Shown piece by piece: positions 41,948 through 50,208 of a DNA stretch of 56,467 bases (position 1 is the stretch's first letter; each line of letters opens with the position of its first letter). This DNA is from a bacterium (lineage in GTDB: Bacteria > Bacillota > Bacilli > Lactobacillales > Streptococcaceae), in assembly GCA_905221215.1 (NCBI GenBank), contig CAJNCI010000009.1, positions 1 to 56,467 on the forward strand, read 5' to 3'. Under the pieces are notes generated by a model. That model saw nothing but the letters and a program-made list of their open reading frames with translations. It made no database searches and had not been told where the DNA came from. Both the position numbers and the translations under genes were made by a program.

Positions 41948-42964
41948 ATGAAGTTATTGTCTATCGCCATTCCTAGCTATAATGCCGCAGCCTATCTTCA
42001 TTACTGTGTGGAGTCGCTAGTGATTGGTGGTGAGCAAGTTGAGATTTTGATTATCAATGACGGGTCTCAGGACCAGACTCAGGAAATCGCTGAGCATTTA
42101 GCCAGCAAGTATTCTAACATTGTGAGAGCTATTTATCAGGAAAATAAGGGCCATGGCGGTGCTGTCAATCGTGGCTTGGCAGAGGCTTCTGGGCGCTATT
42201 TTAAAGTGGTTGATAGTGATGACTGGGTGGATCCCCGTGCCTATCTGAAAATTTTGGAAACCTTGCAAGAACTAGAGAGTGAAGGGCAAGAGGTGGACGC
42301 CTTTGTGACCAATTTTGTCTATGAAAAGGAAGGTCAGTCTCGTAAGAAGAGTATGAGTTATGAGTCAGTTTTGCCTGTCCAGCAGATTTTTGGCTGGGAC
42401 CAGGTCGGAAATTTCTCAAAAGGACAGTATATCATGATGCACTCGCTAATTTACCGGACAGATTTGTTGCGAGCGAGCCAGTTCCAATTGCCTGAGCATA
42501 CTTTTTATGTCGATAATCTCTTTGTCTTTACCCCCCTTCAGCAGGTCAAGACCATGTACTATCTGCCTGTTGATTTCTATCGTTATTTGATTGGGCGTGA
42601 GGATCAGTCTGTCAATGAGCAAGTGATGATTAAACGCATTGACCAGCAACTCAAGGTCAATCGACTCTTGGTAGACCAGCTTGATTTGTCCAAAGTAAGC
42701 CATCCCAAAATGAGAGAATATCTACTGAATCACATTGAAATCACGACGGTTATTTCTAGTGCCCTGCTCAACCGAGCAGGCACAGCAGAGCATCTGGCCA
42801 AAAAACGGGAGCTGTGGACCTATATTCAACAGGAAAATCCAGAGGTCTTTCAGGCTATTCGCAAGACCATGTTGAGTCGTTTGACCAAACACTCCGTCTT
42901 GCCAGCTCGCAAACTTTCCAATGTCGTCTATCAAATCACCAAATCTGTTTATGGATTTAATTAA
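41948..42964 (+). CDS. GT2-family glycosyltransferase
   Basis: The 338-aa protein has the GT-A fold at the N-terminus: LLSIAIPSYNAAAYLHYCVE, EILIINDGSQDQTQEI and GHGGAVNRGLAEASGRYFKV, with the metal-binding VDSDDWVDP. The C-terminal half is not typical of a known acceptor class. AAAGGAGTAGATT precedes the ATG. No membrane span is evident, so it probably acts on the inner face of the membrane. It lies before pavB, as in pneumococcus. Acceptor is unknown. Confidence 0.88.
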   Translation: MKLLSIAIPSYNAAAYLHYCVESLVIGGEQVEILIINDGSQDQTQEIAEHLASKYSNIVRAIYQENKGHGGAVNRGLAEASGRYFKVVDSDDWVDPRAYLKILETLQELESEGQEVDAFVTNFVYEKEGQSRKKSMSYESVLPVQQIFGWDQVGNFSKGQYIMMHSLIYRTDLLRASQFQLPEHTFYVDNLFVFTPLQQVKTMYYLPVDFYRYLIGREDQSVNEQVMIKRIDQQLKVNRLLVDQLDLSKVSHPKMREYLLNHIEITTVISSALLNRAGTAEHLAKKRELWTYIQQENPEVFQAIRKTMLSRLTKHSVLPARKLSNVVYQITKSVYGFN

Positions 42965-43035
42965 TATAAGTATTTTATAAGAGGGATTTAAGAAAAATTT
43001 TAACTTTTTCTTAATCCTTTTTAATTTTAGGAGAT

Positions 43036-43041
43036 TATACT
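43036..43041 (+). promoter_or_regulatory. -10 element of the pavB promoter
   Basis: TATACT at 43036-43041 lies 39 bp before the start. No clear -35 is seen; the AT-rich CTTTTTCTTAATCCTTTTTAA upstream may hold a regulator site. Confidence 0.4.
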
Positions 43042-43079
43042 AGAGTCATCAAATAAAGAAAAACTCTAAGGAGAATCCT

Positions 43080-45344
43080 ATGAAATTCAATCCAAATCAA
43101 AGATATACTCGTTGGTCTATTCGCCGTCTCAGTGTCGGTGTTGCCTCGGTTGTTGTGGCTAGTGGCTTCTTTGTCCTAGTTGGCCAACCAAGTTCTGTGC
43201 GTGCCGATGTGGTCAATCCAACCCCTGCTCAAGTCGTACCAGACGCTACTTCGGTGAGTGCAAAGAGCGACTTACCAGCAGAACTTCTCAAAGAAGCAGT
43301 CGATACAGCTCTTCCCTCAGAACAGGCAGACTCAGCACCTAAAGCAAGCTTGGATACTACAAACTCTCCAGAGAAAGCGGATGTGGCTGCTAAAGACCAA
43401 GTAGTAGCACCAAAAGAAGAAGTGCAAGCAAAACCAGAGTCTAAGAAAGAAACAGAAGATGCGGTTAAACCTGCGACAAATCCTGCGCCTGCAGTTTCTG
43501 GACAAGACCGTGAAGCAAATGAAGCTCAACCAGCAACTACACCAGCTGAAGTGCAAAAAGGTGTAGCCGACAATACCAAGGACACAGTAGATGTTCCGGC
43601 TAGCTACCTTGATAAAGCCAACTTCCCTGGCCCATTCACAGCCGGTGTCAACCAAGTCATCCCATATGAATTCTTCGCCGGTGACGGTATGTTGACTCGT
43701 TTGATTTTGAAAGCCTCAGACAAGGCTCCATGGTCAGACAACGGTTCAGCTAAAAATCCAGCTCTCCCACCAGTAGAAAAATTGGGCAAAGGCCTTTACT
43801 TCTATGAAGTAGATTTGGCAGGAACTCAAGGTAAATCAGACAAAGATTTGCTTGATCTCTTGAAACAAAATGGCACTCAAAGTTACAAGGCAACTATCAA
43901 AGTGTACGGTGCAAAAGATGGCAAGGCCGATTTGAACAATCTCGTAGCTACTAAGGATTTGGATGTCAACTTGAATGGTTTGACTACCCCAGCTGAAGTG
44001 CAAAAAGGTGTAGCCGATAATACTAAAGATACAGTGGATGTCCCAGCTTCTTACTTGGACAAAGCTAACTTCCCAGGTCCATTCACAGCCGGTGTTAACC
44101 AAGTCATTCCATATGAATTCTTCGCCGGTGACGGTATGTTGACTCGCCTTATCTTGAAAGCCTCAGACAAGGCTCCATGGTCAGACAACGGCTCAGCTAA
44201 AAATCCAGCTCTTCCACCAGTAGAGAAATTGGGGAAAGGCCTCTACTTCTATGAAGTAGACTTGGCAGGTACCCAAGGCAAATCTGACAAAGAGCTACTT
44301 GATTTGTTGAAACAAAATGGCACTCAAAGTTACAAGGCAACTATCAAAGTGTACGGTGCAAAAGATGGCAAGGCCGATTTGAACAATCTCGTAGCTACTA
44401 AGGATTTGGATGTCAACTTGAATGGTTTGACTACCCCAGCTGAAGTGCAAAAAGGTGTGGCTGACAATACTAAAGACACAGTAGACGTTCCAGCTACATA
44501 CTTGGATAAAGCCAACTTCCCTGGCCCATTCACAGCTGGTGTTAATCAAGTCATTCCATATGAATTCTTCGCTGGAGACGGTATGTTGACTCGTTTGATT
44601 TTGAAAGCATCTGACAAGGCTCCATGGTCAGACAACGGTTCAGCTAAAAATCCCGCCCTTCCACCAGTAGAGAAATTGGGGAAAGGCCTCTACTTCTATG
44701 AAGTAGACTTGGCAGGTACTCAAGGCAAATCAGATAAAGAGCTTCTTGACCTCTTGAAACAAAACGGCACTCAAAGCTACAAGGCAACTATCAAAGTGTA
44801 CGGAGCTAAAGACGGCAAGGCGGACTTGAGCAACCTTGTAGCGACTAAGGATTTGACAGTGAACTTGAATGGACATCAGTCTCTTACTCCGATGCAGTCA
44901 GGCTTCGTCCCATCTTCTAATGGTTCAGCTATGCCGGCTCCAATGATGAATAGTCATCAAGATGCGTCTAAGATGAACGCTCAAATGCCAAGTGCTCATC
45001 AAGATGAGATGAAATCTCAAATGCCAGCTGCTAGCCAGGATAAGATGATGCCTAACAAAGAGCAGGACAAAACCATGAATGCTAGCCAGCCTATGGAAAC
45101 ACCAAGCATGAAGCAAGACCAAGCTCCAGCAACCCCAAGCAAAATGTCTGATGAAGGCAAGGTAGCATCTAATAACAAGGTGTCAAGTCCAATGATGGCT
45201 GATCAAATGAAAGACCAAAAAGACATGCTTCCATATACTGGTGAAGCCCAAACCTCAATGGCTACTCTTGGATTCTTTGGACTTGCCTTGGCTGGACTGC
45301 TAGGTGGCCTCGGTTTGAAAGCTAAAAAAGAGGAAAATGACTAG
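43080..45344 (+). CDS. pavB: PavB-like surface adhesin with three SSURE repeats
   Basis: The 754-aa wall protein has a YSIRK-like signal (YTRWSIRRLSVGVASVVVAS), an Ala/Pro/Glu-rich stalk (about 43-150), and three SSURE repeats of 149 residues starting at about 153, 302 and 451 (TPAEVQKGVADNTKDTVDVP; PGPFTAGVNQVIPYEFFAGD). It continues with a Met/Gln-rich segment and an LPYTG sortase signal with hydrophobic stretch and KKEEND tail. SSURE repeats bind fibronectin and plasminogen. AAGGAGAATCCT precedes the ATG. It lies before TCS08, which is reported to control it. Confidence 0.93.
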   Translation: MKFNPNQRYTRWSIRRLSVGVASVVVASGFFVLVGQPSSVRADVVNPTPAQVVPDATSVSAKSDLPAELLKEAVDTALPSEQADSAPKASLDTTNSPEKADVAAKDQVVAPKEEVQAKPESKKETEDAVKPATNPAPAVSGQDREANEAQPATTPAEVQKGVADNTKDTVDVPASYLDKANFPGPFTAGVNQVIPYEFFAGDGMLTRLILKASDKAPWSDNGSAKNPALPPVEKLGKGLYFYEVDLAGTQGKSDKDLLDLLKQNGTQSYKATIKVYGAKDGKADLNNLVATKDLDVNLNGLTTPAEVQKGVADNTKDTVDVPASYLDKANFPGPFTAGVNQVIPYEFFAGDGMLTRLILKASDKAPWSDNGSAKNPALPPVEKLGKGLYFYEVDLAGTQGKSDKELLDLLKQNGTQSYKATIKVYGAKDGKADLNNLVATKDLDVNLNGLTTPAEVQKGVADNTKDTVDVPATYLDKANFPGPFTAGVNQVIPYEFFAGDGMLTRLILKASDKAPWSDNGSAKNPALPPVEKLGKGLYFYEVDLAGTQGKSDKELLDLLKQNGTQSYKATIKVYGAKDGKADLSNLVATKDLTVNLNGHQSLTPMQSGFVPSSNGSAMPAPMMNSHQDASKMNAQMPSAHQDEMKSQMPAASQDKMMPNKEQDKTMNASQPMETPSMKQDQAPATPSKMSDEGKVASNNKVSSPMMADQMKDQKDMLPYTGEAQTSMATLGFFGLALAGLLGGLGLKAKKEEND
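43536..44876 (+). repeat. Three 447-bp SSURE-coding tandem repeats
   Basis: Units start at about 43536, 43983 and 44430. The stretch from about 43849 is identical to that from 44296 for well over 100 bp across the unit junction, including synonymous positions, while other parts differ at third positions. This indicates recent gene conversion between units 1 and 2. Confidence 0.9.
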
Positions 45345-45418
45345 TCTAGCTACAGACTTTCTATCTAGGATTTGAAAAATCCAGATATCGATTAGAATGT
45401 TCGTAAAGAGATTAAAAT

Positions 45419-45453
45419 AGTGTTATACTATTGTGGTATAGCACTGTTTTTTT
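45419..45453 (+). terminator. Terminator after pavB, overlapping the rr08 promoter region
   Basis: AGTGTTATAC (45419-45428) pairs with GTATAGCACT (45436-45445), one G-T pair, followed by GTTTTTTT. It ends 14 bp before the rr08 start. It contains a -10-like TATACT, so it may act both as pavB terminator and as control point for rr08. Confidence 0.7.
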
Positions 45454-45467
45454 CAAAGGAGAGACAG

Positions 45468-46163
45468 ATGGGAAAGACAATTTTACTCGTTGACGACGAG
45501 GTAGAAATCACAGATATTCATCAACGCTATCTGGTTCAAGCAGGGTATCAGGTTTTGGTGGCTCAAGATGGAGTAGAGGCTTTAGAAATTTTCAAGCGAA
45601 AACCGATTGATTTGATTATTACAGATATCATGATGCCTCGGATGGATGGTTATGATTTGATTAGTGAGGTCCAGTATCAATCTCCAGATCAGCCTTTTCT
45701 CTTTATTACGGCTAAGACTAGCGAGCAGGACAAGATTTATGGCCTGAGCTTAGGGGCAGATGACTTTATTGCCAAGCCCTTTAGCCCTCGTGAACTGGTT
45801 TTGCGTGTTCATAATATCTTGCGTCGCCTTAATCGTGGAGGTGAGACAGAAGTCGTCAGCCTTGGGGATTTACGGATGAATCACGGTAGCCATGAGGTCC
45901 AAGTTGGAGATGTGGCGCTTGATTTGACAGTCAAATCCTTCGAACTTCTATGGCTTTTAGCTAGCAATCCAGAGCGCGTTTTCTCTAAGACAGATCTCTA
46001 TGAAAAGGTCTGGCAAGAAGATTATGTGGATGATACCAATACCTTGAATGTTCATATTCATGCTCTTCGACAGGAGTTGGCTAAACATGCCAGTGCAGCA
46101 ACGCCCACCATCAAAACCGTCTGGGGCTTGGGCTACAAAATTGAGAAAGCACGAGGTAGTTAA
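45468..46163 (+). CDS. rr08: Response regulator RR08 (OmpR/PhoB family)
   Basis: The 231-aa regulator has a receiver domain (ILLVDDEVEITDIHQRY; phosphorylated Asp in LIITDIMMPRMDGYD; TAK; IAKPFSPREL) and a winged-helix output domain (about 130-228; LDLTVKSFELLWLLASNPER, NTLNVHIHALRQEL, TVWGLGYKIEK). The ATG at 45468 follows AAAGGAGAGACAG. Its stop overlaps the hk08 start by one base (TAATG). TCS08 of pneumococcus affects PavB and pilus expression. Confidence 0.93.
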   Translation: MGKTILLVDDEVEITDIHQRYLVQAGYQVLVAQDGVEALEIFKRKPIDLIITDIMMPRMDGYDLISEVQYQSPDQPFLFITAKTSEQDKIYGLSLGADDFIAKPFSPRELVLRVHNILRRLNRGGETEVVSLGDLRMNHGSHEVQVGDVALDLTVKSFELLWLLASNPERVFSKTDLYEKVWQEDYVDDTNTLNVHIHALRQELAKHASAATPTIKTVWGLGYKIEKARGS

Positions 46164-47203
46164 TGAAATTAAAAAGTTATATTTTAGTGGGGTATATCAT
46201 TTCAACACTCCTAACGATTATCGTGGTTTTTTGGGCTATCCAGCGCATGTTAATTGAGCAAAGAGAAATTTATTTCCTGATTGGCATGACTTTAATCGCA
46301 AGTTTTATCGGTGCAGGGATTAGTCTCTTTCTCCTATCGCCTGTCTTTACATCATTGGCCAAACTTAAGGAACATGCCAAGCGAGTAGCGGACAAGGATT
46401 TTCCTGCAAATTTAGAGGTTCAAGGGCCTGCAGAATTTCAGCAATTAGGGCAAGCCTTCAATGAAATGTCCCATGATTTGCAGGCAACCTTTGATTCCTT
46501 GGAAGAAAGCGAACGAGAAAAGGGCTTGATGATTGCTCAGCTGTCGCATGATATCAAGACCCCCATCACTTCGATCCAAGCGACGGTAGAAGGGATTTTG
46601 GATGGGGTTATCAAGGAAGGAGAACAGGAGCACTATCTAGCAACCATTGGACGCCAGACCGAAAGACTCAATAAACTGGTTGAAGAATTGAATTTTTTGA
46701 CCCTAAACACAGCTAAAAATCAGGCGGAGACGACTAGTAAAGACAGCATTTTTCTGGATCAGCTCTTGATTGAGTGCATGAGTGAATTTCAGTTCTTGAT
46801 TGAGCAGGAGGAGCGAGATGTCCACTTGCAGGTAATTCCTGAGTCTGCCCGAATTGAAGGAGATTATGCCAAACTTTCTCGTATCTTGGTAAATCTGGTC
46901 AATAACGCTTTTAAATACTCGGCTCCAGGAACCAAGCTGGAGGTGGTAGCTAAGCTGGAGAAGAACCAGCTTTCAATCAGTGTGACCGATGAGGGGCAGG
47001 GAATTGCCCCAGAGGATTTGGAGAATATTTTCAAACGCCTTTATCGTGTCGAAACTTCGCGCAATATGAAAACAGGTGGTCATGGCTTAGGCCTTGCAAT
47101 TGCGCGTGAATTGGCCCATCAATTGGGTGGAGAAATCACAGTTACTAGCCAGTACGGCCTCGGAAGCACCTTTACCCTCCTTCTTAACCAAAATAAAGCT
47201 TAA
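46163..47203 (+). CDS. hk08: Sensor histidine kinase HK08
   Basis: The 346-aa kinase has two membrane segments (about 5-27 and 33-57) with almost no extracellular loop, then HAMP (LKEHAKRVADKDFPANLEVQ), HisKA with phospho-His in AQLSHDIKTPITSIQATVEG, and the ATPase domain (NLVNNAFKYS, DEGQGIAPEDL, TGGHGLGLAIA). The short loop suggests it senses the membrane or a membrane partner (intramembrane-type sensing). It is translationally coupled to rr08. Confidence 0.93.
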   Translation: MKLKSYILVGYIISTLLTIIVVFWAIQRMLIEQREIYFLIGMTLIASFIGAGISLFLLSPVFTSLAKLKEHAKRVADKDFPANLEVQGPAEFQQLGQAFNEMSHDLQATFDSLEESEREKGLMIAQLSHDIKTPITSIQATVEGILDGVIKEGEQEHYLATIGRQTERLNKLVEELNFLTLNTAKNQAETTSKDSIFLDQLLIECMSEFQFLIEQEERDVHLQVIPESARIEGDYAKLSRILVNLVNNAFKYSAPGTKLEVVAKLEKNQLSISVTDEGQGIAPEDLENIFKRLYRVETSRNMKTGGHGLGLAIARELAHQLGGEITVTSQYGLGSTFTLLLNQNKA

Positions 47204-47209
47204 AACCCC

Positions 47210-47238
47210 TTTACAAATCCAGCTATTCATGGTAGAAT
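47210..47238 (+). promoter_or_regulatory. rpsD promoter
   Basis: TTTACA (47210-47215), 17 bp, TAGAAT (47233-47238) preceded by TGG: a strong extended -10 promoter. Transcript start is expected near 47245. Confidence 0.8.
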
Positions 47239-47244
47239 GGATTT

Positions 47245-47397
47245 TGTGTGAAATATCAGCAGGAAAGCATGAAGCTCGTCAACAGGTGTCTTATGATAAG
47301 TAACCTTGGCTGTTTAGGCGAAGGGCATCTGCACGAATCAGGGCTTTCTAAGTGACTATTTCCACCGAAATATTATTTATATCAGGAGGACATTCAC
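47245..47397 (+). promoter_or_regulatory. Long rpsD leader, probable S4 autoregulatory region
   Basis: About 150 nt separate the promoter from the rpsD start, without a credible gene. S4 binds its own leader in other Firmicutes, so a folded control region is expected. The ribosome site AGGAGGA is near-perfect. I did not resolve the fold. Confidence 0.5.
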
Positions 47398-48009
47398 ATG
47401 TCACGTTATACAGGACCATCTTGGAAACAAGCTCGTCGCCTTGGCCTTTCACTTACAGGTACAGGTAAAGAATTGGCACGTCGTAACTACGTACCAGGAC
47501 AACACGGACCAAACAACCGTTCTAAATTGTCAGAATACGGTTTGCAATTGGCTGAAAAACAAAAACTTCGTTTCACTTACGGTGTAGGTGAAAAACAATT
47601 CCGTAACTTGTTCGTACAAGCTACAAAAATCAAAGGCGGAATCCTAGGTTTCAACTTCATGCTTCTTTTGGAACGTCGTTTGGATAACGTTGTTTACCGT
47701 CTTGGTCTTGCGACTACTCGTCGTCAAGCTCGTCAATTCGTAAACCACGGTCACATCCTTGTTGACGGAAAACGCGTTGATATCCCATCATACCGCGTAA
47801 CTCCAGGTCAAGTGATTTCAGTTCGTGAAAAATCATTGAAAGTTCCAGCTATCCTTGAAGCAGTAGAAGCTACTCTTGGACGTCCAGCATTCGTATCATT
47901 CGACGCTGAAAAATTGGAAGGTTCATTGACTCGCTTGCCAGAACGCGACGAAATCAACCCAGAAATCAACGAAGCACTTGTCGTTGAATTCTACAACAAA
48001 ATGCTTTAA
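47398..48009 (+). CDS. rpsD: Ribosomal protein S4
   Basis: The 203-aa protein organises the 5' domain of 16S rRNA and is a primary assembly protein of the small subunit. It starts [20 protein letters not shown] and has the S4 RNA-binding domain ([40 protein letters not shown]). Codon use is strongly biased, as in highly expressed genes. AGGAGGACATTCAC precedes the ATG. It is monocistronic, with its own promoter and terminator. Confidence 0.98.
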   Translation: MSRYTGPSWKQARRLGLSLTGTGKELARRNYVPGQHGPNNRSKLSEYGLQLAEKQKLRFTYGVGEKQFRNLFVQATKIKGGILGFNFMLLLERRLDNVVYRLGLATTRRQARQFVNHGHILVDGKRVDIPSYRVTPGQVISVREKSLKVPAILEAVEATLGRPAFVSFDAEKLEGSLTRLPERDEINPEINEALVVEFYNKML

Positions 48010-48028
48010 TTTTAAGAAATATCTTACA

Positions 48029-48054
48029 AAAAGCCTACAACAGTGGGCTTTTTG
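48029..48054 (+). terminator. Terminator after rpsD
   Basis: AAAAGCC (48029-48035) and GGCTTTT (48046-48052) form the stem, followed by T residues. Confidence 0.8.
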
Positions 48055-48150
48055 CTTTGTCTTAAAACGTTGATTTCTGGGTTTGTTTAGAGATTTGCTA
48101 GTAAGGTTATTTGTGTATCTAAGTCTATCTATTCCAAGAATTATGTGATG

Positions 48151-48179
48151 TTGATGATATAAATCTGGTATGATATAAT
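48151..48179 (+). promoter_or_regulatory. Promoter of the Fst-type toxin RNA
   Basis: TTGATG (48151-48156), 17 bp and TATAAT (48174-48179) preceded by TGA form a strong promoter. The RNA would start near 48186, so CCTC in its first bases can pair with GAGG of the ribosome site (48190-48210) and hide it, as known for Fst messages. Confidence 0.75.
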
Positions 48180-48218
48180 ATTTTGGCCCCCTCACTTTAA
48201 GGAAGGGAGGTGTTACAT

Positions 48219-48314
48219 ATGTTAGAAACTTTACTCACAGTGTTTCTAGCTCCGTTACTTATTAACGTGTTATCTGAGCTTTTCAAGTTATGGCTTAAGA
48301 AACGTAAAAAGTAA
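48219..48314 (+). CDS. Fst-type type I toxin peptide (31 aa)
   Basis: The peptide starts MLETLLTVFLAPLLINVLSE and ends LFKLWLKKRKK. A single membrane span with the motif APxxxxVxxxLFxxWL and a charged tail is the hallmark of Fst/Ldr-type toxins, first known from the par locus of plasmid pAD1. GGAAGGGAGG precedes the ATG. The message carries two direct repeats also found in the antisense RNA. Overproduction of such peptides disturbs the membrane. Confidence 0.85.
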   Translation: MLETLLTVFLAPLLINVLSELFKLWLKKRKK

Positions 48315-48319
48315 TGGTT

Positions 48320-48405
48320 AACCCTTTTAGAGGGTAGCAAAAAACCCCATCGGTGGCACGATGGGGCTTTTTTAGTTACATATGCTGTAACTTTACTCAC
48401 ATTGT
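48320..48405 (-). ncRNA. Antitoxin antisense RNA of the Fst locus
   Basis: On the minus strand TTGAAA (48435-48440), 17 bp and TAGAAT (48412-48417) form a near-consensus promoter. The RNA would start near 48405, cross both repeats and end in the shared terminator, converging with the toxin message. This is the layout of RNA II in par-type loci. Confidence 0.75.
48340..48374. terminator. Shared bidirectional terminator of the Fst locus
   Basis: AAAAACCCCATCG pairs with CGATGGGGCTTTTTT around a GTGGCA loop. A and T runs on the two sides serve both convergent RNAs. Confidence 0.85.
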
Positions 48406-48553
48406 AAGTTCATTCTAACATATAACACCTAATATTTCAAGCTTTTGTTTCTATATTTCCTCAGAGTGTGTTTGTGTCTTGAATCCATTTCACTTAAATT
48501 AGAACCCGTGTCACCAATCCCCATTTTACAGGTTAAATGATGAAAAAATTATT

Positions 48554-48571
48554 TTATACATCATGTATAAT
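48554..48571 (+). promoter_or_regulatory. 17-bp perfect palindrome over a -10 element
   Basis: TTATACAT-C-ATGTATAA (48554-48570) is a perfect palindrome, and TATAAT at 48566-48571 overlaps its right arm. It looks like a repressor operator. No gene is seen in the 135 bp to the terminator at 48706. Confidence 0.5.
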
Positions 48572-48705
48572 ACAGGTGAAAAATGATGCCATAGGCTAAC
48601 TCGAGTGCAGTAGAGTCCTAAAATTACCTGAATCAAATCAGTTTTACAAAAAAGATTGTAGGATAAGTAGAGTTTGAATTGAAATATAAGGAAGTTGATA
48701 AAAAG

Positions 48706-48731
48706 AAAAAAACGCTTGAATGCGTTTTTTT
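48706..48731. terminator. Bidirectional terminator
   Basis: AAAAAAACGC (48706-48715) pairs with GCGTTTTTTT (48722-48731). It can end the integrase transcript (minus) and any RNA from the promoter at 48566 (plus). Confidence 0.8.
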
Positions 48732-48829
48732 CTGTATTGATTCGTATTGAATACTTACTTAACTTCTGTAAGGGTTAAATAATTGACCTATATCCCCTAT
48801 ATTATCAAGGATTGTAGAGCTTTAAGTCT

Positions 48830-48852
48830 AAAGGTAGTGAAAAAGGTAGTGA
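48830..48852. repeat. Two 11-bp direct repeats at the integrase end
   Basis: AAAGGTAGTGA occurs at 48830-48840 and 48842-48852, 6 bp before the integrase stop. Tandem short repeats at this place are typical arm-type sites for the N-terminal domain of lambda/Tn916-like integrases, so the left attachment site is probably near. Confidence 0.5.
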
Positions 48853-48857
48853 TGGAA

Positions 48858-50123
48858 TCAACTTGCCAGCTCTTCCATTTTATTTAGGAAAATATCCACT
48901 GCTTCAAACTTCTTTTTAGGAGCTAATTCAGCATATGTATCCATAGTTGTTGATATGGACTTGTGTCCCATTCTATGTTGTAGCTCTTTCCAGTTCATAC
49001 CAGCATTTAACATCATAGAAGCGTGTGTATGGCGGAAAAGATGGAAACCATAGTCAGGTAAACCAAGAGCCACTAATCGCTTTTTAAGGGTTGCACGTTC
49101 ATTTCTATCACACATATAGTTGCCATAGATAGTTGGGAAGATAAGTGAAGATTTTGGTAGACTATGCTTTTCAAAATAGCCAGTCATTTCCTCGTGAAAC
49201 TCTTTGAGACTTTCCATGATTGAAAGTGAAACTGCAACCCTACGATTCCCAGAATCCGTTTTAGGAGTTTTCTTACAAACCATTTCCCCTTTGATACCTA
49301 GTTTTTTATTTGCACTTTTCCACATTAATGTTTTACTGACAAGAATTTCATTAGTTTCAAAATCAAGGTCAGTAATTTCTAACGCTAGCAACTCATTGAT
49401 TCGTAATGCAGACGCTAATAGCGTGTTACAAATGACCTTAAAGCGTCTATTTGCTCTGGTATTGGGCAAGGTCTCAAGGTAAAATAACCAATGTTTCAGA
49501 TTATCATCATGGAGTACCATGATACGCTCTTTGTTTGCTTTTGGTTTAGGTGGAATCTTGATTGATTTAGCTGGATTAGTGGTCAGCCCACAGTTTGTAA
49601 TGCCAAAATCAAAAATATCACTGACTTTGTGAGCCATTGCACCAAAATCTTTTGCACTACCTTTCGGGGCACGTTTTACACCGGAATCAACAGATTTCTT
49701 TGCTTTTCTAGCTAGCTTATTTACCCAAAGTTGAACATCAGCAGGTTCAATTTGACAAGGTTTATAATCCCCAAAATGAGGAATGATATAGGTATCAAGA
49801 TACCCCCTCACTCGGTTGATAGTATTTTGTGAAGACACCCAAGTTTTGAAGTTGCTAAACCATACCTCAGCTAGACTTTCAAAGTTATCAATTTTGATAG
49901 TTTCTTTAAGGGTAGAGCCAGCTTTTTCAAATTCAATTTTAGCTTCAACAATTTTTCTATCCAAAGATTTCAATGTCTTAGCAGTGATAGTTTTTGTGAT
50001 GCGTTTACCAGTCTTTACATCAGTTCCAATGTAAACACCTTTAAGTGAATAACTGATTACGCCATTTTGTTTTGTGATTTTTGTTATCTTTTTATTGTTG
50101 TGTTGAATGATTTCTTTACTCAT
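48858..50123 (-). CDS. int: Tyrosine integrase of the mobile element
   Basis: The 421-aa recombinase has an N-terminal arm-binding domain (ISYSLKGVYIGTDVKTGKRI), a SAM-like core-binding domain (about 75-190) and the catalytic domain. Catalytic residues are Arg in SALRINELLALE, His-x-x-Arg in HLFRHTHASMML, His in RMGHKSISTT and Tyr in MDTYAEL. The ATG at 50123 follows AGAGG; the longer frame needs a TTG. It is the leftmost gene of the element and reads toward rpsD. Confidence 0.93.
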   Translation of the reverse strand: MSKEIIQHNNKKITKITKQNGVISYSLKGVYIGTDVKTGKRITKTITAKTLKSLDRKIVEAKIEFEKAGSTLKETIKIDNFESLAEVWFSNFKTWVSSQNTINRVRGYLDTYIIPHFGDYKPCQIEPADVQLWVNKLARKAKKSVDSGVKRAPKGSAKDFGAMAHKVSDIFDFGITNCGLTTNPAKSIKIPPKPKANKERIMVLHDDNLKHWLFYLETLPNTRANRRFKVICNTLLASALRINELLALEITDLDFETNEILVSKTLMWKSANKKLGIKGEMVCKKTPKTDSGNRRVAVSLSIMESLKEFHEEMTGYFEKHSLPKSSLIFPTIYGNYMCDRNERATLKKRLVALGLPDYGFHLFRHTHASMMLNAGMNWKELQHRMGHKSISTTMDTYAELAPKKKFEAVDIFLNKMEELAS

Positions 50124-50208
50124 ATAGCCTCTGTTTTCGGACAATTAAAAGGCTAGAATAGGACCCTCACATTCTTTATTTGATAATTCTATTCTAACAT
50201 ACTTAAAT

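Larger units (their letters stand above)
48212..48401. repeat. DRa/DRb-type direct repeats of the Fst locus
   Basis: GTTACATATG is present at 48212-48221 (toxin start) and 48375-48384. AACTTTACTCACA is at 48227-48239 and 48389-48401. In Fst systems such repeats are copied in both convergent RNAs and let toxin message and antitoxin RNA pair. Confidence 0.85.

Noticed and set aside
42987..43003. CiaR-type box upstream of pavB (TTTAAG-N5-TTTTAA)
   Set aside because: The second half deviates from TTTAAG, and the distance to the -10 is not decisive.
43536..44876. Regular repeats considered as a CRISPR array
   Set aside because: The units are 447 bp, in frame and protein-coding (SSURE repeats); there are no short repeats with variable spacers and no cas genes in the window.
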